NCBI RefSeq assembly: GCF_947492645.1
Contig: NZ_CANLMZ010000006.1
Location: forward strand, 496,001-560,000
DNA length: 64,000 bases
Direction of reading: 5' to 3'
Origin: an uncultured Pontibacter sp.
GTDB lineage: Bacteria; Bacteroidota; Bacteroidia; Cytophagales; Hymenobacteraceae
Below the pieces are notes generated by a model. That model had not been told where the DNA came from and made no database searches. It saw only the letters and a program-made list of their open reading frames with translations. Position numbers and translations under genes: made by a program. Numbering within the stretch: position 1 is the first letter of the stretch; the number at the start of each line of letters is the position of its first letter. Positions 38,141-46,903 of the stretch are shown here, piece by piece.

Positions 38141-39472
38141 TTACTTAAGCAGCGCCTCATAGGCCTGCTCCACCTTTTTAAAGTTGAAAGCATTTAGCAC
38201 CTGCTGCATTTGAGCAGCTATCTCTGCGTTGCAAAGGTTCCCTATACTTCCTTCGTGGGTGTGGGTTACAGCATCAGGCATTGCAAAGTTACCGGCCTCT
38301 ATACTTTCGCCAACAGTTTTATAAGCATCCCGGAATGGCATCCCCTCCAGTACCAGCGCATTCACGGCATCTACACTAAAAAGGTATCTATACTTCTCAT
38401 CTTCCAGGATATTCTCCTTTACCTGTACTTCCTGCATCATGTAAGCCATCATCTGCAGGCAGCTTTTTAGCTCAGCAAAAGCCGGGAACAGGTTTTCTTT
38501 CAGTAACTGCAGGTCGCGGTGGTAGCCTGATGGCAGGTTAATCAGCAGCATAGAAATTTCGGTTGGCAGGGCCTGAAGTTTATTGCACTTGCCACGAAGC
38601 AACTCAAACACATCCGGGTTCTTTTTATGCGGCATAATGCTGGAGCCGGTCGTAAGGTGGGCGGGTAACGTAATAAAGCCAAAGTTCTGGCTCATGTACA
38701 GGCAGAGATCCATGCTCATTTTGGCAAGTGTGGCCGCCACAGAGGCCATGGCCGTAGCCACTATACGCTCAGACTTACCTCGCCCCATCTGCGCATACAC
38801 TACATTGTAGTTCATACTTTCAAAACCGAGCAGGTCAGTTGTCATCTGCCGATTTAATGGAAACGATGAGCCATAGCCGGCAGCAGAGCCCAGCGGATTT
38901 TTATCAGCAATTTTATACGCCGCCAGCAGCAGTTGCATGTCGTCTACGAGGCTCTCGGCGTAGGCACCAAACCAAAGGCCAAAAGACGAGGGCATGGCAA
39001 TTTGCAGGTGCGTATAACCTGGCAACAGCACATGCTTATACTTCTCGCTTTGCGCCTGCAGCACTTCAAACAGCGCTTTTGTATCCAGTACTGTTTCCTG
39101 CAATTGGTGGCGGAAGTATAGCTTCAGGTCCAGTAAAACCTGGTCGTTGCGTGAGCGGCCGCTGTGTATTTTTTTGCCTGCCTCGCCTACTCTACGGGTC
39201 AGCTCAAGTTCTACCTGCGAATGAATATCCTCCACTCCTGCCTCAATGGTAAACTCGCCAGCTTCTATACTTTGGTAGATTTTCTTCAGCTCCGCCCGCA
39301 GCACCTCCAGCTCCTGGGCAGTAAGCAGGTTTATACTTTGCAGCATACGCGTGTGAGCCAAAGAGCCCAGCACATCAAAGCGTGCCAGTTCCATGTCCAG
39401 TTCTGCATCTTTGCCTACTGTAAATCTTTCTATTTCTGCTGCTACGCTGATTTCTTTCTGCCAGAGCTTCAT
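38141..39472 (-). CDS. argH: argininosuccinate lyase
   Basis: Last step of arginine synthesis: splits argininosuccinate to arginine and fumarate. The 443-residue fumarase-superfamily enzyme has MKLWQKEISVAAEIERFTVGKDAELD, SGRSRNDQVLLDLKLYFR, the conserved HLQIAMPSSFGLW and the flexible catalytic loop GSSIMPHKKNPDVFELLRGK. It is slightly shorter than E. coli ArgH (457 aa) but complete. It is the last gene of the minus-strand arginine operon, 54 bases after argE. Confidence 0.97.
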   Translation of the reverse strand: MKLWQKEISVAAEIERFTVGKDAELDMELARFDVLGSLAHTRMLQSINLLTAQELEVLRAELKKIYQSIEAGEFTIEAGVEDIHSQVELELTRRVGEAGKKIHSGRSRNDQVLLDLKLYFRHQLQETVLDTKALFEVLQAQSEKYKHVLLPGYTHLQIAMPSSFGLWFGAYAESLVDDMQLLLAAYKIADKNPLGSAAGYGSSFPLNRQMTTDLLGFESMNYNVVYAQMGRGKSERIVATAMASVAATLAKMSMDLCLYMSQNFGFITLPAHLTTGSSIMPHKKNPDVFELLRGKCNKLQALPTEISMLLINLPSGYHRDLQLLKENLFPAFAELKSCLQMMAYMMQEVQVKENILEDEKYRYLFSVDAVNALVLEGMPFRDAYKTVGESIEAGNFAMPDAVTHTHEGSIGNLCNAEIAAQMQQVLNAFNFKKVEQAYEALLK

Positions 39473-39526
39473 ACTTTAATTATGAATTAAGAATTACAAA
39501 TTATGAATGGGTGCTAAACACTCACT

Positions 39527-40591
39527 TTATTTTATTACTCTTTCGAGTAGCTCAATGTATAAGTTAATACCTTCTTCAATTTCGTGTAGGTAAATAAACT
39601 CATCGGCCATGTGAGAACGCCCTGAGAAACCTGGTCCTAATTTAAGCGACGGTATCGGTAAAAGTGCCTGATCAGATGTGGTTGGCGAACCATAGGTTTT
39701 ACGGCCCAGCTGCAAACCAGCCTGCACCAGCGGGTGCTCCAACGGTATTGAAGATGGCTTTAATCTGGTTGAGCGCGGCTTTACCTCCGCCTTTACATGC
39801 TGCTGTATCGTTTGCAGCACCTCATCCATCGTATAAGTATCTGTTAAGCGCACATCTACGGTGAACAGACAATTGTCCGGCACCACATTATGCTGCGTAC
39901 CGGCATTGATCATAGTAATGCTCATTTTCACCGGCCCCAGGTGTTCCGATTCCTTTTCAAATCTATACTTTTGGAACCAGCTGATATCTTCCAGCGCCTC
40001 GTAAATAGCGTTTATTCCTTCTTCGCGGGCAGCATGTCCGGCTTTTCCTTTTGCTATACAATCCAAAACCAGCAGGCCTTTTTCGGCCACAGCCAGGTGC
40101 ATTTCGGTTGGTTCGCCTACAATGGCAGCATCCAGCTTGCCCAACTCCGGAAGTATAAGTTCTATACCATTTCTACCGGATATCTCTTCTTCGGCTGTAG
40201 CAGCTAGCACCAGGTTATACTTTAGGTTTGGCTGCGCATAAAAGTATAAAAACGTTGAGATCAAACTGACCAGACATCCTCCTGCATCGTTACTGCCCAG
40301 GCCGTACAATCTACCATCTTCTGTACTTGCCTCAAAGGGATTGCGGGTATAGCCGGGATTTGGCTTTATTGTATCGTGGTGTGAGTTTAAAAGTATAGTA
40401 GACAGCTTTGGGTTATAGTTCTTATTAAAAGCCCAGACATTGTTCAGCTGCCGGTGCACCTCCACTCCATGCTGTTTTAGAAAGTCAGAAAGTATGGCAG
40501 CCGTTTTATCTTCTTCTTTGCTGAAAGAGGGTGTTTGAATAAGCTGCTGCAAGAGCTGTACTGCCTGCTGATATAAGTTTTTCTGCTCCAT
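39527..40591 (-). CDS. argE: M20-family N-acyl-citrulline/ornithine deacylase
   Basis: Zinc-dependent M20 amidase of 354 residues that removes the N-acyl group. Metal motifs: LLNSHHDTIKP, YGLGSNDAGGCLVSL and ATAEEEISGRNG (catalytic EE). The dimerisation domain follows KGKAGHAAREEGINA. In operons with an N-acylornithine carbamoyltransferase the substrate is N-acyl-L-citrulline rather than N-acetylornithine; that is inferred here from the neighbours. It overlaps no gene but abuts argB with no gap, which implies translational coupling. Confidence 0.92.
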   Translation of the reverse strand: MEQKNLYQQAVQLLQQLIQTPSFSKEEDKTAAILSDFLKQHGVEVHRQLNNVWAFNKNYNPKLSTILLNSHHDTIKPNPGYTRNPFEASTEDGRLYGLGSNDAGGCLVSLISTFLYFYAQPNLKYNLVLAATAEEEISGRNGIELILPELGKLDAAIVGEPTEMHLAVAEKGLLVLDCIAKGKAGHAAREEGINAIYEALEDISWFQKYRFEKESEHLGPVKMSITMINAGTQHNVVPDNCLFTVDVRLTDTYTMDEVLQTIQQHVKAEVKPRSTRLKPSSIPLEHPLVQAGLQLGRKTYGSPTTSDQALLPIPSLKLGPGFSGRSHMADEFIYLHEIEEGINLYIELLERVIK

Positions 40592-41386
40592 TTACTCCAG
40601 GCTGATAGTAGTGCCAGCGTATGGTTTATCGGTTTCTTTTATACTTAACAGCGCTTCGGCCTCTCCTATCAGCACATCGCTTACTCCCTGGTGCAGCGCA
40701 GCAAAGGCATTATCTAATTTAGGTACCATGCCAGCTGTTACCACACCTTCCTCTTTTAGCTCTTTATACTTTTCTGGGTTGATATGCGCAATCACGGAAT
40801 CATCGTCATCTGCATTAGCCAGTACTCCCTTTTTTTCGAAACAGTACACCAACGTAACCTTATGCTTTGTAGCTAAAGCTGTGGCCAAAACAGAGGCAAT
40901 GGTATCTGCGTTTGTATTCAATAAAGAGCCATTGCCATCGTGGGTAAGCGGTGCGAAAACAGGTGTTAAACCGGCCTGAAGTATGGCAACGATTGCAGTA
41001 ATATTTATACTTTCTTTTCCGGCCACATCGCCTGCAAAACCATAATCTACTTCTCTTACAGGGCGTTTAGTGGCAAGTATGGCATTGGCATCGGCTCCCG
41101 TCATGCCGATGGCGTTACATCCTACTGCTTGTAGTTGCGCTACTACCTGCTTATTAACCAAACCACCGTAAACCATGGTTACTAACTCCAAAGTTTCAGC
41201 GTCTGTTACGCGGCGGCCTTCTACCATAACGGGTGTAATTCCCAGCCGCTGGCCAATAGCAGAGGCTATCTTGCCCCCGCCATGCACCAACAACTTAGGC
41301 CCCTGCAGCTTCGAAAAATCAACCAAAAAACGACGAAGCCGCTCAGGGTTATCCAGTATATTACCGCCTATTTTTACTATGATCAT
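40592..41386 (-). CDS. argB: N-acetyl (or N-acyl) glutamate kinase
   Basis: Phosphorylates N-acylglutamate, second step of arginine synthesis. The 264-residue amino-acid-kinase fold shows MIIVKIGGNILDN, LLVHGGGKIASAIGQRLG, the substrate loop VMVEGRRVTDAETLELVTMVYGG and VTAGMVPKLDNAFAAL. Length is as in E. coli. The long N-terminal arm seen in arginine-inhibited hexameric kinases is missing, so feedback inhibition by arginine is not expected. The gap to argF' (41387-41500) is 114 bases and AT-rich. Confidence 0.95.
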   Translation of the reverse strand: MIIVKIGGNILDNPERLRRFLVDFSKLQGPKLLVHGGGKIASAIGQRLGITPVMVEGRRVTDAETLELVTMVYGGLVNKQVVAQLQAVGCNAIGMTGADANAILATKRPVREVDYGFAGDVAGKESINITAIVAILQAGLTPVFAPLTHDGNGSLLNTNADTIASVLATALATKHKVTLVYCFEKKGVLANADDDDSVIAHINPEKYKELKEEGVVTAGMVPKLDNAFAALHQGVSDVLIGEAEALLSIKETDKPYAGTTISLE

Positions 41387-41500
41387 TTATTCTTGACAAA
41401 AGATTGTTGGACATAAGACAATATGACAAAGGACAAAAGACTTTCTATTTACAAAATCTGCGCCTTTGTCTTTTATCAAAAATTCCTTTGTCAGGTATAC

Positions 41501-42451
41501 TTACAGAGCTTCTAGCATACGCTTCAGCACAGCCTGCGCTGCGTAGGTCCGGTTATTCGCCTGCTGCAACACCAGCGAGTTAGGTCCGTCCAGAATCTCA
41601 TCGCTGAGCTCGACGTTGCGACGCACCGGGAGGCAATGCATTACTTTTGCATTATTTGTGAGCGAAAGCTTCTTGTTGTTCATCATCCAGCCCTCGCCGT
41701 CTGTCAGCACTTTACCGTAGTCGTTGTAGCTCGACCAGTTTTTCACATACACAAAGTCTGCATCATGCAGCGCCTCGTCCTGGTTAGTGGTTACGGTAGC
41801 ATTTTGTGTAAATTCTTCGGCTAGCTCATAGCCCTCAGGGTGCGTTACCACCAGTTCCACATCAGCCTGGCCCATCCATTCTGCAAAAGAGTTTGCCACG
41901 CATTGCGGTATGGATTTAACGTGCGGTGCCCAGGTTAAAACTACCTTAGGCTTTTTACCAGCTTGTTTTTGCTCTGTAATCGTTAGTAAATCTGCCAGGC
42001 TTTGCAGCGGGTGGCGCGTAGCAGACTCTAAACTAACGATTGGAATACCTGCGTAATGGATAAACTGCTGCAGCAACTCCTCGTTGTAGTCTTCATCACG
42101 GTTCTGCAGCTTCGGGAAAGAGCGGATACCCAAAATATCACAGTACTCACCCATTACGGCAGCAGCTTCCTTGATGTGCTCTACGGTGGTGCCGTTCATG
42201 ATGGCGCCTTCCTGAGTTTCCAGCGCCCAGCCTTCTTTGTCCAGGTTCATCACCATCACGTTCATGCCCAGGTTTAAAGCCGCTTTTTGGGTGCTCAAGC
42301 GGGTGCGCAGGCTTGGGTTCAGGAAAATCAACCCCAGCGTTTTATTTTCGCCGAGGTGTTTATACTTGTAGGGGTTTTGCTTTAGGTGCAGCGCCTCATT
42401 TACCAATTCTTCAACGTTTGCAACGTCTTGTACCGATGTAAACTTCTTCAT
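41501..42451 (-). CDS. argF': N-acylornithine carbamoyltransferase, probably N-succinylornithine type
   Basis: Transfers carbamoyl to an N-acyl-L-ornithine to give N-acylcitrulline, replacing ordinary ArgF. The 316 residues match the Bacteroides fragilis type: the carbamoyl-phosphate motif NPSLRTRLSTQKAAL (STRT-like), GWALETQEGAIMNGTTVEH, SLESATRHPLQSLADLLTI and MHCLPVRRN. The residue at position 90 is Val. In published work the equivalent residue is Pro90 in the succinyl-specific B. fragilis enzyme and Glu92 in the acetyl-specific Xanthomonas enzyme, and a Val swap there gave succinyl specificity. So I infer N-succinylornithine. It overlaps argD by one base. Confidence 0.93.
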   Translation of the reverse strand: MKKFTSVQDVANVEELVNEALHLKQNPYKYKHLGENKTLGLIFLNPSLRTRLSTQKAALNLGMNVMVMNLDKEGWALETQEGAIMNGTTVEHIKEAAAVMGEYCDILGIRSFPKLQNRDEDYNEELLQQFIHYAGIPIVSLESATRHPLQSLADLLTITEQKQAGKKPKVVLTWAPHVKSIPQCVANSFAEWMGQADVELVVTHPEGYELAEEFTQNATVTTNQDEALHDADFVYVKNWSSYNDYGKVLTDGEGWMMNNKKLSLTNNAKVMHCLPVRRNVELSDEILDGPNSLVLQQANNRTYAAQAVLKRMLEAL

Positions 42452-43605
42452 TAAACTGTCTGTAATTCTGCTTTTAATAAAACTGCTTCGAATGCCTCCA
42501 GGAACTTTTGTACTTCGCGGATCCCGATGCAGAGTGGTGGCAACAGGCGCAGCGTATTTTTATCTGATGAGGATCCTGTAAATATTCCGTGCTCATCCAG
42601 CAATTGCTTGCGTATCCCGGCACATGGCTGGTTCAACTCCACGCCAATCATCAGGCCTCTGCCACGCACTTCTTTTACACCAGGCATCTGACGCAATTCA
42701 GACATTAATCTATTTCCGATATTCCCGGCATTTTCCATTAAGTTTTCCTGCTCCATTACCTCCAGCACAGCCAAAGCCGCTACACAAGCCAAATAGTTAC
42801 CGCCAAATGTAGTGCCCAGCATGCCGTGTTTTGCTTCAATTTCAGGAGAGATGAGTACGCCAGCCACCGGGAAACCATTACCCATGCCTTTCGCCATCGT
42901 GATCAGGTGCGGCTTCACATCTTTGTTCTGATGCGCAAAAAACTTGCCTGAACGGCCATAGCCAGACTGCACTTCATCCAGGATCAGCAGCGCGCCAACT
43001 TTGTCGCAGCCAGCTGCCAGCGCTTTCATAAAGGCTACTTCGGGTATCTGCACCCCACCTACACCCTGTATACCTTCTATGATAACAGCTGCTAACTCAT
43101 GGCCATGCTCCTGTAGCGCATTAGCAAAAGCGCTCAGATCATTTAATGGAAGAAAAATGATGTTATCCGTTTCGTTGATGGGAGCCTGAATCTTTGGGTT
43201 GTCGGTAGCGGCTACAGCAGCAGACGTGCGTCCGTGAAAAGCTCCCTTAAAAGCGATTACTTTTTTTCGGCCTGTATGAAAAGATGCCAGTTTAAGGGCA
43301 TTTTCGTTTGCCTCGGCTCCGGAATTGCACAGGAAAAGGCTGTAGTCGTCGTAGCCACTCAGTTTGCCTAGCTTATCGGCAAGTTCCTGCTGCAGCGGCA
43401 TTTTAACAGAGTTGGAATAGAAGCCAATGTCGTAGAGCTGACGGGCAATTCTTTTAACGTAGTGCGGATGGCTGTGACCGATTGAGATAACGGCATGACC
43501 TCCGTAAAGGTCCAGGTAACGTTTGCCGTTCTCATCCCAAACATAAGCACCCTGTGCTTTTACAGGAGTTATGTCGAAAAGCGGATATACATCAAACAGA
43601 TTCAT
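42451..43605 (-). CDS. argD: N-acylornithine aminotransferase
   Basis: Class III PLP aminotransferase of 384 residues that makes N-acylornithine from the semialdehyde. Motifs: DLYGGHAVISIGHSHPHYV, LFLCNSGAEANENALKLA, LLILDEVQSGYGRSGKFFAHQ and the PLP lysine in MAKGMGNGFPVAGVLI. The end (LRLLPPLCIG) is complete. Its stop overlaps the argF' start by one base. Upstream is a 250-base gap with a palindromic repeat, so a second promoter for argD and the genes behind it is possible. Confidence 0.95.
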   Translation of the reverse strand: MNLFDVYPLFDITPVKAQGAYVWDENGKRYLDLYGGHAVISIGHSHPHYVKRIARQLYDIGFYSNSVKMPLQQELADKLGKLSGYDDYSLFLCNSGAEANENALKLASFHTGRKKVIAFKGAFHGRTSAAVAATDNPKIQAPINETDNIIFLPLNDLSAFANALQEHGHELAAVIIEGIQGVGGVQIPEVAFMKALAAGCDKVGALLILDEVQSGYGRSGKFFAHQNKDVKPHLITMAKGMGNGFPVAGVLISPEIEAKHGMLGTTFGGNYLACVAALAVLEVMEQENLMENAGNIGNRLMSELRQMPGVKEVRGRGLMIGVELNQPCAGIRKQLLDEHGIFTGSSSDKNTLRLLPPLCIGIREVQKFLEAFEAVLLKAELQTV

Positions 43606-43708
43606 ATTTGATAATTAGATGTAAGAAGTAAGACAGTAAATAAAGTACTCGACGTACATATTTTTAATTGTTGATTGTTGTATTGTTAAATTGTTGTTTT
43701 CGGTTTAT

Positions 43709-43789
43709 GTCATTTCGAATGCAATGAGAAATCTGGAGCATTTCATAGCCCCGCAATATTTCAGATCTCTCACAGGCGTTCGAAATGAG
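43709..43789. repeat. REP/MITE-like palindromic intergenic repeat
   Basis: Imperfect inverted repeat: TCATTTCGAATGCAATGAGA followed by AATCTG on the left and, reversed, TCATTTCGAACGCCTGTGAG followed by AGATCTG on the right, about 27 bases per arm around a central loop. The form TCATTTCGAA...TGAGAAATCT...AGATTTCTCA...TTCGAAATGA is a familiar dispersed intergenic palindrome in Bacteroidota. It sits in the 250-base gap between argC and argD inside the arginine operon. Whether it ends or stabilises the message is unknown. Confidence 0.7.
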
Positions 43790-43855
43790 GTTGTGCTTTT
43801 TGCTGCCGATGCAGGCTTTTAGTTTTGTCATAAACCAATAACGAGCATCAAACCA

Positions 43856-44863
43856 TTAAAAAGCGCTTGCCTTCAGCTTCAAACCGGCAGTTTCCTTCAG
43901 GCCGAAAATCAGGTTCATATTCTGTATTGCCTGCCCCGATGCACCTTTCAGCAGATTATCTATCAGGCTGGTTATAACTAGATTTTCCCCTTGTTTATCC
44001 AGGTGCAGCAGGCATTTGTTTGTATTCGTTACCTGTTTCAGGTCTGGTGTTACGTCTACTACTGTAACAAAAGGGTGGCTTCTGTAATAACTTTTATACA
44101 TCTGCTTTGCCTCTTCCAGGCTTAAATCAGACTTGAGGTAGCTCGTACAAAGTATACCCCGTGTAAACGGTCCACGGTATGGCACAAAATTTATACTTGG
44201 CAGCTCCTGCTTCTGCATAACGGTTAATGTACGTCGTATCTCGTTCAGGTGCTGGTGCTGCAGTACTTTATAGTTGGATATGTTGCCGTCGCGCCAGCTG
44301 TAGTGCGATGTGCTGCTCAGGCTCTGCCCTGCCCCAGTGCTGCCGGTAATGCCACTTACATGCACTTCCTGCTGTAGCTGTTGCTGCTCTGCCAAAGGCA
44401 ATAGCGCCAGCTGTATAGCCGTGGCAAAGCAACCTGGATTGGCTATGTTCTGTGCCTCTTTTATCTCGTTGCGCTGCAGTTCTGGTAAGCCGTAGGTAAA
44501 TGTTCTTCCGTAACCCTCAACTGTAGCATTTGTTATACTTTCGTTCCAACGGAAATCCTGGCTCAGGTCGATGATCTTTATACTTTTCGGCAGGTTTTCA
44601 GCTTCCACAAACTTCTTCGCTTCGCCGTGGCCTACGCACAGAAACAATACATCTACATCTGTCTGCAGCGCATCGGTAAAGTATAATTCGGTATCACCCA
44701 GCAGGTCTTTATGCGTCTCATAAACCGGCTTTCCTGCCTGGCTTTTGCTGTGCACAAACGCTATATCTACGTTAGGGTGGTTTACGAGCAGGCGCAGCAG
44801 TTCGCCACCGGTATAGCCAGCGCCACCTACTATACCTGCTTTTATACTTATTTCGTTGTCCAT
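43856..44863 (-). CDS. argC: N-acyl-gamma-glutamyl-phosphate reductase
   Basis: NADPH-dependent reductase of 335 residues, third step of the pathway. It starts IKAGIVGGAGYTGGELLRLLVNHPN (Rossmann loop) and has the catalytic cysteine in NIANPGCFATAIQLALLPL and the substrate motif SGITGSTGAGQSLSS. The C-terminal NLIFGLKETAGL is typical. Its start overlaps the end of argG by 16 bases, a strong sign of coupled translation. Confidence 0.96.
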   Translation of the reverse strand: MDNEISIKAGIVGGAGYTGGELLRLLVNHPNVDIAFVHSKSQAGKPVYETHKDLLGDTELYFTDALQTDVDVLFLCVGHGEAKKFVEAENLPKSIKIIDLSQDFRWNESITNATVEGYGRTFTYGLPELQRNEIKEAQNIANPGCFATAIQLALLPLAEQQQLQQEVHVSGITGSTGAGQSLSSTSHYSWRDGNISNYKVLQHQHLNEIRRTLTVMQKQELPSINFVPYRGPFTRGILCTSYLKSDLSLEEAKQMYKSYYRSHPFVTVVDVTPDLKQVTNTNKCLLHLDKQGENLVITSLIDNLLKGASGQAIQNMNLIFGLKETAGLKLKASAF

Positions 44864-46056
44864 GCCTCTTCGGTATTGTTCACGCTGTGGTACAGTTTTG
44901 TCTGGTTGCCGAATATCTTGGCGAATCCTTTCACGTCGTCGGAGGTCCAGGCGCGGTTCATTTCGCCGTAGCTGCCAAACTTGTCACTCATTAGGTCGTG
45001 TGCACTTTCAATACCCTCTACCTGGAAGCGGTAAGGCGCCAGCAAAACATATACTTTACCGGTAACGTTTTGCTGCGTACTCTCCAGGAAAGCCTCAATG
45101 TCGCGCATTGTCGGGTCCAGCAGCTGACCTTCGTGCAGCCAGTTACCGTACCATGCCGAAAGCTGGTCTTTCCAGTACAGTTGCCACTTGGTAAGTACAT
45201 GCTTCTCCAACGTATGGTGCGCCTTTATGATTACCAGCGGAGCAGCCGCCTCAAATCCTACACGGCCTTTGATGCCGATGATCGTATCACCTACGTGGAT
45301 GTCGCGGCCAATGGCAAAGGGTGCAGCCAAAGCCTGCAAATGTTGAATGGCCTGTACGGGAGTTTCATACTTCTCGTCGTTGATGCCAACCAGTTCGCCT
45401 TTCTCGAAGTGCAGCGTTACGCGCTCCGGCTCATGCTTGCTAAGTTGTGTAGGATAAGCCTCTTCGGGCAATGGCAGGTTAGATGTAAGCGTTTCTTTTC
45501 CGCCTACCGATGTTCCCCAGATGCCTTTGTTGATAGAATACTGCGCTTTAGCAAAATCCATCTCAACGCCGTGCTGCTTCAGGTACTCAATCTCCTCATC
45601 ACGAGATAAACGCTTATCACGAATAGGTGTGATGATCTCCACCTCTGGTATCAGCGCCTGGAATACCATGTCGAACCGAACCTGATCGTTGCCGGCGCCG
45701 GTGCTGCCATGTGCCACGTAATCTGCACCTATACTTTTAGCATGCTGTGCAATGGCGATGGCTTGCGTCACGCGTTCTGCGCTCACGCTTAACGGGTATA
45801 CGTTGTTCTTAAGTATGTTGCCAAACACCAGGTACTTAATGCAGCTGTTGTAAAAGTGCTGTGTCTCGTTCAGGTGCGTGTGCTGCTTTACACCCATGGC
45901 ATAGGCTCGGCGCTCAATTTCCTGCAGCTCCTCATCTGAAAAACCGCCAGTATCTACTATGGCAGAGTATACTTCCAGGCCCAATTCCTGCGCGAGGTAA
46001 ATAGCACAATACGATGTATCTAAACCGCCACTAAAGGCTAAAACTACTTTTTTCAT
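44848..46056 (-). CDS. argG: argininosuccinate synthase
   Basis: Joins citrulline and aspartate using ATP. The 402-residue enzyme has the PP-loop VVLAFSGGLDTSYC (residues 3-16), YVAHGSTGAGNDQVRFD and the block IWGTSVGGKETLTSNLPLPEEAYP. The C-terminal helix is complete (KGFAKIFGNQTKLYHSVN). It lies between the GNAT gene, 13 bases upstream, and argC, which it overlaps by 16 bases. Confidence 0.97.
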   Translation of the reverse strand: MKKVVLAFSGGLDTSYCAIYLAQELGLEVYSAIVDTGGFSDEELQEIERRAYAMGVKQHTHLNETQHFYNSCIKYLVFGNILKNNVYPLSVSAERVTQAIAIAQHAKSIGADYVAHGSTGAGNDQVRFDMVFQALIPEVEIITPIRDKRLSRDEEIEYLKQHGVEMDFAKAQYSINKGIWGTSVGGKETLTSNLPLPEEAYPTQLSKHEPERVTLHFEKGELVGINDEKYETPVQAIQHLQALAAPFAIGRDIHVGDTIIGIKGRVGFEAAAPLVIIKAHHTLEKHVLTKWQLYWKDQLSAWYGNWLHEGQLLDPTMRDIEAFLESTQQNVTGKVYVLLAPYRFQVEGIESAHDLMSDKFGSYGEMNRAWTSDDVKGFAKIFGNQTKLYHSVNNTEEAWTTK

Positions 46057-46069
46057 TTGGCTGAGTTAC

Positions 46070-46771
46070 TTAAGAAGCGTTACGCTCGTTGTTGTTTATA
46101 TTTTGCTGGCCAGGACGCACACGGTGGCGCATCCAGCGTTCGTTTAAACTTATGATTTTAGCTGTGGGTTGCTTTTCAGCTTTTGGCGCCTCCTGTTTTT
46201 GGACTACTGGTAACGCCATAAAACTCTCTTCCTTGGCAGGATCGTAAAGCATGGCGGTGCACAGGCAGTTTGTGCGGTTCTTGCTTTGCAGAATCTCAAA
46301 GTTTACGCAGCTGCGGCAGCCTTTCCAGAATTCTTCGTCATCGGTAAGTTCAGAATATGTTACGGGCTTGTAACCAAGGCCTGAGTTAATGCGCATAACA
46401 GCCAGCGCAGTTGTTAAACCGAAGATCTTGGCATCCGGATACTTGGTACGGGATAGTTCAAATACCTTTTGTTTAATCTGACGTGCCAGTCCGCTCTTGC
46501 GAAGCTCCGGCGATACGATCAAACCAGAATTTGCTACATATTTGCCATGGCCCCACGTTTCGATATAACAGAAACCGGCCCAGGTACCATCCGGGTGGAG
46601 CGCGATAACGGCCTTTCCTTCCAGCATTTTCTGGGCAATGTAATCGGGTGATCTTTTGGCTATACCGGTGCCACGCGCCTTAGCAGAAGACTCCATCTCG
46701 TTACAGATCTGTAACGCATGAATGATATGTTGCCCGTTAGCAACGCTTACAACAAATGCTGATTGATCCAT
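46070..46771 (-). CDS. GNAT acyltransferase heading the arginine operon
   Basis: A 233-residue GNAT-fold protein. The acyl-CoA site lies around GLIVSPELRKSGLARQIKQKVFEL (about 85-107), and AVMRINSGLGYKPVTYSEL is the usual last strand. An added segment has four closely spaced cysteines (GCRSCVNFEILQ..., NCLCTAM), which could bind a metal. The Gln/Lys-rich tail from about residue 190 looks disordered. It is the first gene of the arginine operon, where the pathway needs an N-acylglutamate-forming enzyme, and no argA or argJ is visible. I infer it acylates glutamate, with succinyl-CoA or acetyl-CoA as donor. Another modifying role cannot be ruled out. Confidence 0.82.
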   Translation of the reverse strand: MDQSAFVVSVANGQHIIHALQICNEMESSAKARGTGIAKRSPDYIAQKMLEGKAVIALHPDGTWAGFCYIETWGHGKYVANSGLIVSPELRKSGLARQIKQKVFELSRTKYPDAKIFGLTTALAVMRINSGLGYKPVTYSELTDDEEFWKGCRSCVNFEILQSKNRTNCLCTAMLYDPAKEESFMALPVVQKQEAPKAEKQPTAKIISLNERWMRHRVRPGQQNINNNERNAS

Positions 46772-46785
46772 CTTAAATGGTAAGA

Positions 46786-46820
46786 TAAATATACCCAGCT
46801 GCGCCTAAACGCAGCACAAT
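46786..46820 (-). promoter_or_regulatory. candidate promoter and operator of the arginine operon
   Basis: On the minus strand TATATTTA (46786-46793) is a 7-of-8 match to TAnnTTTG and a TTG (46817-46819) lies 23 bases further upstream, near the accepted -33 spacing. Between them sits a perfect inverted repeat GCTGCG-CCTAAA-CGCAGC (46798-46815), where a repressor would block polymerase. The start codon is 15 bases downstream of the -7 box. No ArgR gene is in the window. Confidence 0.45.
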
Positions 46821-46865
46821 AAGTTAAATTGATTTAAGTATAAGTACAGTTATTACCGGCAATTG

Positions 46866-46873
46866 TAAATTTG
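46866..46873 (+). promoter_or_regulatory. -7 element for the structured RNA locus
   Basis: TAAATTTG, a full TAnnTTTG match, on the plus strand 31 bases ahead of the first stem of the folded region at 46904. It would place the RNA start around 46880. No -33 box is obvious. Confidence 0.45.
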
Positions 46874-46903
46874 CCTTTGCATAAACTGTAAACGTAAAAT
46901 ATG

